Part shown: one piece after another, positions 26,900 to 36,115 of the stretch
Layout: each line of letters begins with the position of its first letter
Numbering within the stretch: the stretch's first letter is position 1
NCBI RefSeq assembly: GCF_002835935.1
Contig: NZ_PJCF01000005.1
Location: 620,001 to 684,000 of the forward strand
DNA length: 64,000 nucleotides
Source: Paraglaciecola sp. MB-3u-78
Lineage (GTDB): Bacteria; Pseudomonadota; Gammaproteobacteria; Enterobacterales; Alteromonadaceae
Direction of reading: 5' to 3'
Translations under genes and position numbers: made by a program
Notes under the pieces: generated by a model
Databases searched by the model: none
What the model was told of the DNA's origin: nothing
What the model saw: only the letters and a program-made list of their open reading frames with translations

Positions 26900-27345
26900 A
26901 TGGAAAATGAATCATGTTATTATCTTTTATGAATTTTGGATAAAGGATAGATACATCTCTAGCAGAATTTAGATATTTAACATCCATTTTGATACATGAA
27001 TTTAGAATGGTTATCTAATTACATAGTCCCTTTCGGCCATCATTCAGATAAAGGAAATTCATCTCTTAGTCCGAGAATTTTCGTCAATAACTTAACGTGT
27101 AGGAAATGGTGCTATTTCTCTCCAATCAGCAGTGGTAAAGAATTCTACTTTAAGCTTAGGATGTCTTTTAAGTAACCAATCGACCATACCCAAAGCTCCT
27201 CTATCTAAATCTCATCCTGCTTCATAGGGTCCAGATGATTTTGCAGGGTGAATATCGTCTATAGTAAAACAAATTGCTGCTTTTTTACCAGAGAGTAACC
27301 AACTTTATATCATATCAGGATGTTTAATTGTTAAGTTAATAAACT
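26900..27345 (-). pseudogene. Remnant of a polysaccharide-deacetylase-like (DUF2334-type) gene
   Basis: Read on the minus strand from about 27345: LFINLTIKHPDM, stop, SWLLSGKKAAICFTIDDIHP, AKSSGPYEAG, stop, DLDRGALGMVDWLLKRHPKL, KVEFFTTADWREIAPFPTR, then frameshifts. FTIDDIHPAK.S..YEAGGDL..GALG.V.WLL..HP.L is the start of a NodB-like deacetylase found in nonulosonate clusters; the catalytic DD is visible. Several stops make it non-functional. It lies upstream of the intact GNAT gene and downstream of the legC remnant, all on the minus strand. The 3' part (26650-26900) is too decayed to read. Confidence 0.6.
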
Positions 27346-27355
27346 ATCTATACCC

Positions 27356-28568
27356 CAGGGCAATCGCATTAAAAATGGCTTGACACAGATCCCCTAATTT
27401 GATCTATTACTTCGCTTTACGCGACGTAATATGACCAAATACAAGCCCACACTTATCGAACATTTCAAAGACATTGAAGATCCTCGTCTTCTAAGAAAAC
27501 AATTACATAAATTAGATGACATCTTTTTTATTACCCTATGTGCCGTTATCTGTGGCTGTGATGGCTGGGTTGCCATTGAAAAATTTGCCAACATTAAACG
27601 CACTTGGTTTGAACAATATTTATCCCTAGAAAATGGTATTCCGTCTCATGATACTTTGGGACGTATTTTTTCCTTAATTGATCCTGAGCAATTTCAAACC
27701 TGTTTTTCTAGCTGGATCAAAGAGATAGTAAAAAATGTCACGGGCGATGTGATCGCTATTGACGGTAAATGCCTTCGACGCACTCATGATAAGTCATCTA
27801 ATAAATCAGCTATTTATATGGTTAGCGCATGGTCACATGATAATCAGCTGGCACTTGGACAAGTGAAAGTTGATGAAAAATCGAATGAAATAACCGCCTT
27901 ACCTTCCCTACTCAAAAACTTAGACATCACAGGCAGTATCATCACAACCGATGCATTAAACACACAAAAGAAATCGGCTGAACTGATCGTGAGTAAAGGC
28001 GCTGATTATTTAACCGCACTGAAAGGAAATCAAAGCACCCTACATGATGATGTGATTTTATTCTTTGAAAATACCCCTAAAAGTTATGAGGGCACGTTAA
28101 ATACTTATAAGAGTATTGATTCAGGGCATGGCCGTATTGAAGAAAGAACAGTGACTTCCTGCAACCGAATTGACTGGCTTACTGAGCATCATACTCACCC
28201 ACACCTTGCCAGTATTGTTAGCGTCAAATCAAGAAGATTTCTTGCGAACGAATGGTCAGAAGAAACGCGATACTTTATTAGTAGCGTTAAGCATAACGAT
28301 GCAGAGAAATTTGCTCACTATGTACGTGCTCATTGGGGTGTAGAGAATAATCTTCACTGGAGATTAGATATGGCATTTGACGAAGATCATTGTCGAATTC
28401 GTCAAGGATATGCAGATCAAAACATGGCAATATTACGCCACATATCTTTGAATTTATTAACGTCAGATAATGATAATAAGGTAGGTATTAAGATTAAGCG
28501 GCAAATGGCAGGTTGGGATAATGATTACTTGCTGAAACTGCTACAAATATTTTAATGCGATTGCCCTG
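27356..28568 (+). mobile_element. Complete ISAs1-family insertion sequence (1213 bp)
   Basis: Perfect 19-bp terminal inverted repeats: CAGGGCAATCGCATTAAAA at 27356-27374 and its inverse at 28550-28568. ATCTATACCC directly before (27346-27355) and after (28569-28578) is a perfect 10-bp target duplication, in the range known for the family. One intact transposase gene. The insertion split the minus-strand remnant operon between the legC and deacetylase fragments. Confidence 0.95.
27431..28555 (+). CDS. ISAs1-family transposase
   Basis: A 374-residue DDE transposase. The N-terminal DUF4338-like/H-repeat region (LIEHFKDIEDPRLLRKQLHKLDDIFFITLCAVICGCDGW) is typical. VIAIDGKCLRRTHD (about 108-121) carries the first Asp, ITTDALNTQKK the second, and HYVRAHWGVENNLHWRLDMAFDEDHCRIRQG the Glu of the catalytic triad. 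The gene fills the element, and the stop at 28553-28555 lies within the right inverted repeat. No defects seen. Confidence 0.95.
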   Translation: MTKYKPTLIEHFKDIEDPRLLRKQLHKLDDIFFITLCAVICGCDGWVAIEKFANIKRTWFEQYLSLENGIPSHDTLGRIFSLIDPEQFQTCFSSWIKEIVKNVTGDVIAIDGKCLRRTHDKSSNKSAIYMVSAWSHDNQLALGQVKVDEKSNEITALPSLLKNLDITGSIITTDALNTQKKSAELIVSKGADYLTALKGNQSTLHDDVILFFENTPKSYEGTLNTYKSIDSGHGRIEERTVTSCNRIDWLTEHHTHPHLASIVSVKSRRFLANEWSEETRYFISSVKHNDAEKFAHYVRAHWGVENNLHWRLDMAFDEDHCRIRQGYADQNMAILRHISLNLLTSDNDNKVGIKIKRQMAGWDNDYLLKLLQIF

Positions 28569-28570
28569 AT

Positions 28571-28799
28571 CTATACCCTAACACTACTTGGAATATTGAC
28601 TACTCTATCTTCTAAAATAACTGCATTTAGCCAATAATTAGATACAGAGTCTTTCGGTTCTACTAAAAACTCAATACCTCCTGACTTAAAGAAATCAGTA
28701 TAGATTACTGCTAATTCTCTTATTATCAATAAAGTTTGGCAGTTGCACGATTTGAGCACATGTTAATGATGCACTTAAATTTGTTAATCTATAATTATG
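28571..28799 (-). pseudogene. legC: Fragment of a second LegC-type aminotransferase (minus strand)
   Basis: On the minus strand, NYRLTNLSASLTCAQIVQLP, NFIDNKR, then after a frameshift RELAVIYTDFFKSGGIEFLV, EPKDSVSNYWLNAVI. This parallels residues about 260-312 of the intact LegC at 2989-4140 (NYRLPNLNAALGCAQMEVLP...LAEQYKTLFSGSHFQFVVEP...SNYWLNAI). Only about 70 codons remain, cut by the ISAs1 insertion and by a stop. It shows that another nonulosonate operon of opposite orientation once existed here. Confidence 0.75.
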
Positions 28800-30036
28800 T
28801 TCCCTCTGGTGTGTTGAAAAGCGGATATGCGAGGGTGACAGTTCAGCAGACAGAGGACGGTCCCGCGCAAACAGTTGTCTGGGCTGAAATCCTTATCACT
28901 CCCTAAGTAATAAGGTCGCTGAGCATTAATCCTGTTCTTTACACGTGCGCGCCTGCGACTTGCTGCACATTAATAGATTTACCGAAGCAACATGATAAAC
29001 ATTCCGAAATAAATTGAGCCGTTTAGGTTTTGGCAATAGTTGTGGCAGCACCACACGCTATGTGACAGGGTTTTACCGCCTATGTCTTGCACGTCATAGG
29101 CGGTACACAAAAGCGATGCTTCTGTTACAGCTTAGGAGCATCTGATTTATATTCATGATCTGTTAGGGCATTTATATCGCAACAATCAAAATCTATGCCC
29201 GTGCGGATAGGGAAAACGCAGCATGCAGATGACAAATGCTTCTGGAAAGTATTTGAATTGCTTTAGCGGGCCGCGAAGCGGTGAGGCGAATAAACCTGAC
29301 ATAAACGGTGGAATAAAAGCAGCTGAAGTGGCAGGCCAGCACTGACAGTTTATCCTGTTTCATGAGCAATTGCTCTCAGGGCCAACAGGCCGCCAAACAA
29401 TTGTTGGGGGTAATGCCGACTATGTAGAAGTGATAGATCGATATGCCGGGTATCTTTCGCAAAATATGGCGGCCATTGCGCTAAGTTGGGCACCAAGCAG
29501 TTAATAGGTAAACAACTGGAATGCATGGTTCATCCGCTGTTCGTATCCGGCATCGTTATGAAAATGTTAATATTAGCGAGCCGATTTACTGGCGGCGAAT
29601 GTCGCTACTACAACGGAGTTGGCGTGAAGAATTAACGCAAGGTGCCAGGGATTGCCATATGCCGAGGTACAAAAATCGCTGCGCCTTATAACTCAATCAT
29701 GATGAGATGTGCCGGACGTTTTTAAGCAATGAGGCTATCCCACTGACCAACAACGAAGCAGAGCGCTCGCTAGGCAGCAGCTAAGTGCTGTGGCGAAAGG
29801 CTGTTATGGTGTGTGATCTCATCGGGTCGCGCAATTTCGCCAACGCATTCTCACGATAGCAGAATGTTGCAGTAAACTCGGTGCTAATCCCTTGCAATGG
29901 CTGCGAGCTATCATGCGCAGTGAAATTGAAAAGACTGAATATTCTTCCCTTCCAGAGCTTGACGCACTGAGTCAATAGGGCACTGGTGAACTTTTACCAT
30001 CAACATATCCTGAATTACATATCACTCCATTCTAAA
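28800..30036. other. Decayed mobile DNA with an IS66-type transposase remnant
   Basis: From about 29380 to 29998 the + strand gives broken IS66 TnpC sequence: LTNNEAERSL at about 29741-29770, then pieces such as FRQRILTIAECCSKLGANPLQWLRAIM (27 codons around 29830-29920) and SEIEKTEYSSLPELDALS near the end, matching the C-terminal part of that family. The 3' 340 bases align with 14355-14576. Upstream, 28800-29380 has no readable gene; it contains a strong stem-loop at 29074-29105 and a GAGCAATTGCTC palindrome near 29364. Confidence 0.5.
29074..29105. other. Perfect 11-bp stem-loop in the decayed spacer
   Basis: TACCGCCTATG (29074-29084) pairs exactly with CATAGGCGGTA (29095-29105) over a 10-base loop. 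A second short hairpin (TGTGG/CCACA, 29041-29055) lies just upstream. No T-run follows, so it is not a standard terminator. It may be an element end, a REP-like unit or a recombination site; origin unknown. Confidence 0.5.
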
Positions 30037-30408
30037 CATGGTGCTATCATGTGGTTTGATTTTACTCATGCCAACGATATTGTAGAAATGTTATATGCAG
30101 CACAGATGTTATTTCCACTAAAAACTCTTTTGGGAGTGTGAAATGAGTATCGCCGACAGGCAGTTCAGCACCTTATTCTGTTTATATTGTTGCTCAATGT
30201 TCACTAATTGATCGGATGGATTTTGTAATAGGGATTGAAGGTGAACTTGCTATTGAAGCAAAGAAAATTTTTTTCAAAAAATACAGCTTGGCGATATTTG
30301 CCAGACTTATGCTGATCTAAATGCTTAATTCAAGCCACTGGCTATAAACATCAAGTAACAGTCCAATAGGGGGTTACTGAATTCATTGGATGGTATCGAG
30401 ATTTGTAT
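30037..30408 (+). pseudogene. C-terminal remnant of a UDP-glucuronate 4-epimerase (CapI-type)
   Basis: Readable pieces in shifting frames: KHGAIMWFDFTHANDIVEML (30037 on; family RDFT.IDDIVEG), then near 30190-30260 pieces matching YNIG...(L)MDF.I.IEGELGIEAKK, then QLGDICQTYADLNA (family Q.GDV..T.AD...L) and VTEFIGWYRDLY up to 30408 (family GV..FV.WY..YY). The order and spacing fit nucleotide-sugar epimerases that make UDP-GalA. Many frameshifts and stops make it dead. Its last codons run into the start of the GT4 gene at 30407. Confidence 0.65.
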
Positions 30409-31549
30409 GCAAAATAAAAGACTTGTTTTTGTTGTTAATGTTGATTGGTTTTTTATTTCTCATCGATTACCTATTGCGTTAGAAGCTATTTCAGAGGGCT
30501 ATGAAGTCCACCTTATTTGCAGTGATACGGGGAAAACGAAAGAGTTGTCTGAGCTTGGCATTCATGTTCATAATATTCCTTTTTCTAGAAGTGGGGGGAA
30601 GTTACTTAATGAGCTCCAATCGATAATAGGATTAAGACGATTATTTAAAATTATTAATCCAAGCATTATACATGCTGTAACAATCAAACCCGTTATATAC
30701 TCTGGCTTAAGTCTGCATCTTTTAAAAAATAAACCAAGTTTTGTTGCTGCGATATCCGGGCTAGGCTATGTTTTTTCGGCCAATAATTTTAGGGCCAAAC
30801 TAATTAAGGCCTTAGTTTCAGTTTTATATAAGTTTGCATTTTACCATAAAACTAAAGTTGTGATTTTTCAAAATACAACTGATGCAAAAATTCTTTCATC
30901 AGTTACTAATTTACCTGATAATGAAAAGGTACTAATAAAAGGTTCTGGCGCTGATTTAGGCATTTATAAGTATTGTAAAGAGCCAATCAGTGATTCAATC
31001 AAAATTGTTATGGCTTGTCGCTTGATTAAAGAAAAGGGAGTTTATGAGTATGTGGAAGCTGCAAAAATAGTACATTCTAAGCTGAATAATGTTGAATTTT
31101 TACTTGCTGGTACACCGGATAAAGAAAATCCAAATAGCATATCTCAAGTAGAACTCGATGAGTGGAATAATACTGGTGTTATTAAGTTATTAGGGCATTG
31201 TAATAACATATCGAAGGTTTTTTCTGAGTCACATATTATCACAATGCCATCTTATTATGGCGAAGGCGTACCTAAGGTTTTAATAGAAGCCGCAGCTTGT
31301 GGTCGCCCTATTGTTACAACCGATAACCCAGGTTGCCGAGATTCGGTTATCCCTGATGTGTCAGGTAAATTAGTACCTATTAAAGACTCGCTGAGTTTAG
31401 CTAAAGCTCTCATCGTGTTGATTGAAAACCCTACATTACGAGTATCTATGGGTGAAAAAGCTCGTCAGTATGCAGAGAGAGAATTTGACGTCAAAAGTGT
31501 TGTGCAAAAACATATGAAAATTTATTCAAAATTATTGTCAGGTCTTTAA
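30407..31549 (+). CDS. GT4-family glycosyltransferase (WbpT/PglA-like)
   Basis: A 380-residue GT-B transferase. NVDWFFISHRLPIALEAISEGYEVHLIC (about 9-36) is typical of the subgroup acting on HexNAc acceptors; IKIVMACRLIKEKGVYEYVEAA (about 197-218) begins the donor domain, and YYGEGVPKVLIEAAACGRPIVTT the EX7E motif. Start at ATG 30407; the in-frame TTG at 30386 is less likely. No clear ribosome site precedes it because it fuses to epimerase debris, so its translation signal may be altered. Followed 5 bases later by the reductase gene. Confidence 0.85.
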   Translation: MQNKRLVFVVNVDWFFISHRLPIALEAISEGYEVHLICSDTGKTKELSELGIHVHNIPFSRSGGKLLNELQSIIGLRRLFKIINPSIIHAVTIKPVIYSGLSLHLLKNKPSFVAAISGLGYVFSANNFRAKLIKALVSVLYKFAFYHKTKVVIFQNTTDAKILSSVTNLPDNEKVLIKGSGADLGIYKYCKEPISDSIKIVMACRLIKEKGVYEYVEAAKIVHSKLNNVEFLLAGTPDKENPNSISQVELDEWNNTGVIKLLGHCNNISKVFSESHIITMPSYYGEGVPKVLIEAAACGRPIVTTDNPGCRDSVIPDVSGKLVPIKDSLSLAKALIVLIENPTLRVSMGEKARQYAEREFDVKSVVQKHMKIYSKLLSGL

Positions 31550-31554
31550 CCTTT

Positions 31555-32508
31555 ATGAATATACTTGTTACTGGTGGGACTGGTTTTTTAGGCAGCTCTT
31601 TAATTGAGCAATTATCACCCCATTGCATTTCCGTGTTAGGGAGAAACCAATTAAAATTAAATAGTTTAGCTCATCATTATGGGGTGATTGATAATAAATC
31701 GAGCTATGAAAAAGCGTTGATAAATATAGAGGTACTAATTCACTGTGCTGCCCGCGTTCATGTAATGAATGACTCTGCTATCAGCCCTTTGGAAGCGTTT
31801 CGGGAGGTTAACACTGCCGGTACTCTAAACCTTGCTCAACAAGCTGCTGATGCAGGGGTAAAACGTTTTATTTTTATCAGTACGATTAAAGTAAATGGCG
31901 AATCAACGGAGCTTGGTTTTCCGTTTAAACCGGATGACAATTTTATACCTATTGATCCTTACGGTTTAAGTAAATATGAAGCGGAAGTTGGCTTACAAAA
32001 GATAGCGAAGCAGACTGGGATGGAAGTGGTGATTTTGCGCCCTCCTTTGGTTTATGGACCGGGTGTTAAAGCTAATTTTGCATCTATGATGAAGTGGATT
32101 AATATAGGTATACCATTACCTTTAGGCGGAATTAAAGAAAATCGACGTAGTTTGGTTTCGCTCGATAATTTGGTTGATTTAATCATCACTTGTATCGAAC
32201 ACCCTAATGCAGCGAATCAAACGTTTTTAGTTTCAGACGATAATGATGTTTCAACCTCTCAGTTATTAGCCAATATGGCTTCTGCATTAGATGCTCCCAA
32301 TAGATTATTACCTATTCCTAGCACATGGTTTACTGTGGCTGCAAAGCTAATTGGTAAAACCGATATATCGCAACGCTTATGTGGATCTTTACAAGTGGAT
32401 ATATCAAAAACAAAAGAAATGTTAAACTGGCGACCACCCTATAGGTCGGTTGAATCAATGAAAAAAACAGCAGATGCTTTTCTTGAGAATCTAAGTTTGA
32501 ACAAATAA
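31555..32508 (+). CDS. NAD-dependent epimerase/reductase (WbpV/WreV-like UDP-4-keto-sugar reductase)
   Basis: A 317-residue extended SDR: ILVTGGTGFLGSSLIEQL (3-20), HCAARVHVMND (about 63-73), ISTIKVNGE (about 105-113) and YGLSKYEAE (about 137-145, catalytic Tyr/Lys). HVMN and IKVNGE are marks of the WbpV/WbpK-type reductases that act on the product of WbpM-type dehydratases. Together with the dehydratase at 34172 and the PHPT at 32525 it would give and transfer UDP-QuiNAc or UDP-FucNAc. A 4-epimerase function is the alternative. Confidence 0.8.
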   Translation: MNILVTGGTGFLGSSLIEQLSPHCISVLGRNQLKLNSLAHHYGVIDNKSSYEKALINIEVLIHCAARVHVMNDSAISPLEAFREVNTAGTLNLAQQAADAGVKRFIFISTIKVNGESTELGFPFKPDDNFIPIDPYGLSKYEAEVGLQKIAKQTGMEVVILRPPLVYGPGVKANFASMMKWINIGIPLPLGGIKENRRSLVSLDNLVDLIITCIEHPNAANQTFLVSDDNDVSTSQLLANMASALDAPNRLLPIPSTWFTVAAKLIGKTDISQRLCGSLQVDISKTKEMLNWRPPYRSVESMKKTADAFLENLSLNK

Positions 32509-32524
32509 AAGAAATAATTAATAG

Positions 32525-33097
32525 ATGAATTTAATTTTAATCCGCCCCCTCGATTTTTTCCTAGCTTTCTTTGGCCTGCTTATCACTTTTCCCATATTAC
32601 TTATTGTTATCATCATTGGTTACTTTGATACGGGATCTCCAGTATTTATCCAAAAGCGCATGGGGAAAAATAAACGTCCCTTTAAACTGATTAAATTCCG
32701 TACTATGGCAGTTGATACTAAATCGGTAGCCAGCCATCTTGCAAGTGCAGCTTCTATCACTAAGTTGGGATTTTTTTTACGTAAAACTAAAATAGACGAA
32801 CTGCCGCAGTTGATTAACGTGTTGAAAGGGGAGATGAGCTTTGTAGGCCCTCGGCCAAACTTGTTTAATCAGCAAGAGTTAATTACTGAACGGGATAGCC
32901 GTGGTGTATATATGGTACTACCTGGTATTACTGGGCTGGCACAGGTTAATACCATTGATATGTCTACGCCTAAACTGCTTGCTGAAACCGATCAAAAGAT
33001 GATTGCTGAGCTGTCATTAACGCACTACTTTAAATTCATTATTATGACCATAACCGGTAAAGGTGCAGGTGACAGAGTAAAGACTGACAATCAATAA
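32525..33097 (+). CDS. PglC-type initiating sugar-1-phosphate transferase
   Basis: A 190-residue monotopic phosphoglycosyl transferase. Hydrophobic N-terminus (FFLAFFGLLITFPILLIVIIIGYF, re-entrant helix), then PVFIQKRMGKNKRPFKLIKFRTM with the arginine motif, LRKTKIDELPQLINVLKGEMSFVGPRP with the catalytic Asp-Glu pair (DE), and ITGLAQV near the end. It loads the first sugar phosphate onto undecaprenyl phosphate. The small form without the extra N-terminal membrane domain is seen in WbpL-independent QuiNAc systems such as WreU. A second, unrelated initiating enzyme (WecA type) is at 36756. Confidence 0.87.
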   Translation: MNLILIRPLDFFLAFFGLLITFPILLIVIIIGYFDTGSPVFIQKRMGKNKRPFKLIKFRTMAVDTKSVASHLASAASITKLGFFLRKTKIDELPQLINVLKGEMSFVGPRPNLFNQQELITERDSRGVYMVLPGITGLAQVNTIDMSTPKLLAETDQKMIAELSLTHYFKFIIMTITGKGAGDRVKTDNQ

Positions 33098-33675
33098 TCA
33101 TCCGCTAAGTGACAGGGCCCAGCATTAAAGTTTAGCAAGACTCAGTTGAACAAGAGAATGTGAATATAAGTGACATGGAATGCTTAGCCTGATCCCGATT
33201 TTTGATGTCTTTACCGGCAAGATCATCAGTTATAGGATCAGTGAAACGAGAGGCGAAGTCGATTTTTAGAGCACGTAAAACAAACCTGCGATACACCCGA
33301 TCTTCCGCACCACTTCTAACAATAAATATGCTGGTATTCACTGCCCAGACAATCAATGATTATTTTTTGTGGTTCTTTTAGGTTTACCACTAACTCTTTC
33401 CCCTCAATATATTGGTATTTTGCATGCCCAGATTATTTCACAAATCCAAGTGGCTTTGACAAGTTGACAGTACTCAAAGGTCCACTCAACTCAGTTCAGG
33501 CCCAACTAGTCGCAAATAGATGGCTATTAAGCACACGTGATTTAATTATGGGTTGCCAATTAACAATTAAACAACAATTAAATAGCAATTAAGTAATAAG
33601 AGAGTACTTAATGAGCTCAAAGCAGACTGGTATACGCTGTATTTCAAAGCACTGTTTATACTTAAACAGTTCCTT
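33098..33675. other. Spacer without a recognised gene
   Basis: Open frames in this stretch (33132-33356 on the minus strand, 33356-33592 on the plus strand) encode nothing family-like and lack ribosome sites. The sequence is probably decayed. A run CAATTAACAATTAAACAACAATTAAATAGCAATTAA (about 33555-33591) is a short AT-rich array of AATTAA-type words just before the SDR remnant. Confidence 0.4.
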
Positions 33676-33980
33676 AGTCTGCAAGGCAAGACTGTTTTTA
33701 TAACCGGGGGTGCCGGTCATCTAGGAACAGCCATGTGTGAAGCCCTTGCTGAGCTCGGAGCCAATATTGTCATCGGATCAAGAGATCTAGAAAAAGACGA
33801 GGTGATCGCCTCAATGTATGGCCATGTGGCCCCCGATCACCGAATTTATGAGGTACAGAGCACGGAAATCCGCCGAGTTATGGCGCAGCGAAAACAGGCG
33901 TCATTCAGCTTACTAAATATCTTGGCAGTTTCCTGGCGCCCGACGGTATCCGGGTGAATGCTATTTGCTATCAGGGCTGA
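33676..33980 (+). pseudogene. Remnant of a PtmA-like SDR with internal deletion
   Basis: Reads SLQGKTVFITGGAGHLGTAM, CEALAELGANIVIGSRDLEK, then jumps to [17 protein letters not shown] and, after a frameshift, [33 protein letters not shown] and a stop at 33978-33980. This parallels the intact SDR at 10314-11111 ([67 protein letters not shown]), with about 90 codons between missing. It is a separate, diverged copy, not a duplicate by recent copying. Confidence 0.8.
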
Positions 33981-34171
33981 GCCATCTTCCTTCCTATGAG
34001 CGTAATAGGGAATGGTGCCGGTGATAGCATGAAGCGGCGTTAGACGTTTTATAGTTGAATAAAGTGAATTTATTCTTGAAGGGCTGAGATTAAGTTGTGC
34101 CAATGTCGGGTTGCATTTGGATACAATTTTAGCGCCCATAGTTTTTAAAGTAGAAGTTTGAGGTGAGTTAA

Positions 34172-36115
34172 ATGGAGTTTATTCGAACATTATTTTCAAT
34201 TTCCCGTGCTCAAAAACGAATTGTCAGCGTTATCATCGATATTGCTTTTATTATTATTGCTTTTTTTGGTGCAATTGCGGCGGTATTAGAGAACGTAGCT
34301 GTTTTATTTGAAACCCAGTATTGGTTGTTTATGCTTATTGTATGTCCAATTAGTATCTATGTTTTCGCCAGACAAGGTCTTTATAGGGCTGTGTTGCGTC
34401 ATATAGAGTTACAGGCATTAACCGCTGTGGCTGTCGGTGTCTTGGTATCCACTTTGACTGTAGTGGTCACTGCCTATATTAGTGAAGTGAGTTTGCCGAG
34501 TTCAGTACCAATAATATATGCCGCATTTGCTTTTATTTTTGTGGGTGGTTCTAGAACGTTAGTGAGAACGGTGTTTAGCGACGAAATTAAACGCGATGGC
34601 GAATATGTAATTATTTACGGGGCAGGTGTAAGTGGTCGTCAACTCGTCACTGCTTTGTCGCAAAGTAGTGAATATAGGGCAATGGCATTTGTTGATGACG
34701 ATCCTACTTTGCATGGTACTGTTATCAAGGGTGTTAATGTTCATTCTCCATCGATTATTCGAGAGTTAGTTGAACGATACAGAGTGAATAAAATATTACT
34801 GGCCATGCCTGGTGTTAGTCATTATAGACGAAAGCAAATCCTCTTGTCCTTGGAGCCACTAGCGAAACAAATATTAACTATACCTGCAATGTGTGATTTG
34901 GTCAGCGGTGAAAAAGTATATTCCGACATAAAACAAATTGAAATCGAGGATTTGTTAGGCAGAAATGCGGTTACCCCCCGTGAATCATTAATGGCAGCAA
35001 ACATTAAAGGTAAAAACGTGATGGTTACGGGGGCTGGTGGGTCGATAGGTTCTGAATTATGCCGTCAAATTCTTAATTATAATCCTAAAAGATTAGTACT
35101 GTATGAGTTGTCAGAGTATGGCCTATATTCCATCGAAACTGAGTTGCGTACTCATGCGGATTTTCTTGGGATTGAAGTCGAAATATTACCAATGCAGGGA
35201 TGCGTTCAAAAAGAAAACCGAGTCTTGGCTGTAATGGAGTCCTTTAAAGTACAAACGGTTTATCATACTGCAGCATATAAACATGTACCTTTAGTGGAGC
35301 AAAATGTCGTAGAAGGTGTTAGGAATAACATATTTGGGACTTTTTACTCGGCTCGTGCTGCAATTGCAGCGAAAGTCGAAACATTTGTGTTAATTTCTAC
35401 AGATAAGGCAGTACGCCCTACCAACGTAATGGGGGCGACTAAACGCATGGCTGAACTCACACTTCAGGCCCTCAGCAAAGGATCCCATAGCACACGTTTT
35501 TGCATGGTAAGGTTTGGTAACGTGTTAGGTTCATCCGGTTCTGTTGTGCCTTTATTTAGAAAGCAAATTGCCAACGGTGGCCCAGTTACTGTTACTCATC
35601 CAGAGATTACGCGCTTTTTTATGACGATACCTGAGGCTGCACAGTTGGTCATTCAGGCAGGCGCTATGGGACAAGGTGGAGATGTTTTTGTACTGGATAT
35701 GGGGACTCCGTTGAAGATTGTGGATTTAGCATATAAAATGATTCATTTGAGTGGTTTAAAAGTTATGGATGACAAAAATCCTGACGGCGATATTGCAGTT
35801 CAATTCTCAGGTCTGCGGCCTGGCGAAAAATTATTTGAAGAGTTATTAATTGGTGAAAATGTAAGCGGTACCGCACATGAGCGCATAATGACAGCCCACG
35901 AGGTGATGTTGCCATGGGAAGTGCTTGAGCCAATTTTAGATGATCTTGAGCTGGCCTGTTACAATTTCGACCATCAGACTGTAAGAAATATTTTACTTAA
36001 AGCACCTACAGGATTTAATCCAAGTGATGGCATTTGCGACTTAATGTGGATAGCGCGAATGAAAGATAAAGAAACCAGTAGTAAAGTGGTGGATTTGGCG
36101 TCTCGAATAGCTTAG
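34172..36115 (+). CDS. wbpM: WbpM/CapD-type membrane nucleotide-sugar 4,6-dehydratase
   Basis: A 647-residue protein with four N-terminal membrane helices (about 15-115), a first Rossmann domain (IYGAGVSGRQLVTALSQS near 150-167) and a C-terminal catalytic SDR domain: VMVTGAGGSIGSELCRQIL (about 285-303), YKHVPLVE (about 370), ISTDKAVRPTNVMGATKRMAE (about 408-428; Met in place of Tyr, the WbpM S-M-K triad), and MGTPLKIVDLAYKMI near the end. It makes UDP-4-keto-6-deoxy-GlcNAc. It ends the QuiNAc-type module; the gene starts with AGTTAA upstream of ATG 34172 (GAGGTGAGTTAA). Confidence 0.9.
   Translation: MEFIRTLFSISRAQKRIVSVIIDIAFIIIAFFGAIAAVLENVAVLFETQYWLFMLIVCPISIYVFARQGLYRAVLRHIELQALTAVAVGVLVSTLTVVVTAYISEVSLPSSVPIIYAAFAFIFVGGSRTLVRTVFSDEIKRDGEYVIIYGAGVSGRQLVTALSQSSEYRAMAFVDDDPTLHGTVIKGVNVHSPSIIRELVERYRVNKILLAMPGVSHYRRKQILLSLEPLAKQILTIPAMCDLVSGEKVYSDIKQIEIEDLLGRNAVTPRESLMAANIKGKNVMVTGAGGSIGSELCRQILNYNPKRLVLYELSEYGLYSIETELRTHADFLGIEVEILPMQGCVQKENRVLAVMESFKVQTVYHTAAYKHVPLVEQNVVEGVRNNIFGTFYSARAAIAAKVETFVLISTDKAVRPTNVMGATKRMAELTLQALSKGSHSTRFCMVRFGNVLGSSGSVVPLFRKQIANGGPVTVTHPEITRFFMTIPEAAQLVIQAGAMGQGGDVFVLDMGTPLKIVDLAYKMIHLSGLKVMDDKNPDGDIAVQFSGLRPGEKLFEELLIGENVSGTAHERIMTAHEVMLPWEVLEPILDDLELACYNFDHQTVRNILLKAPTGFNPSDGICDLMWIARMKDKETSSKVVDLASRIA

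Noticed and set aside
33132-33592. Two short open frames (minus and plus) before the SDR remnant
   Set aside because: No family features and no ribosome sites; likely chance frames in decayed sequence.
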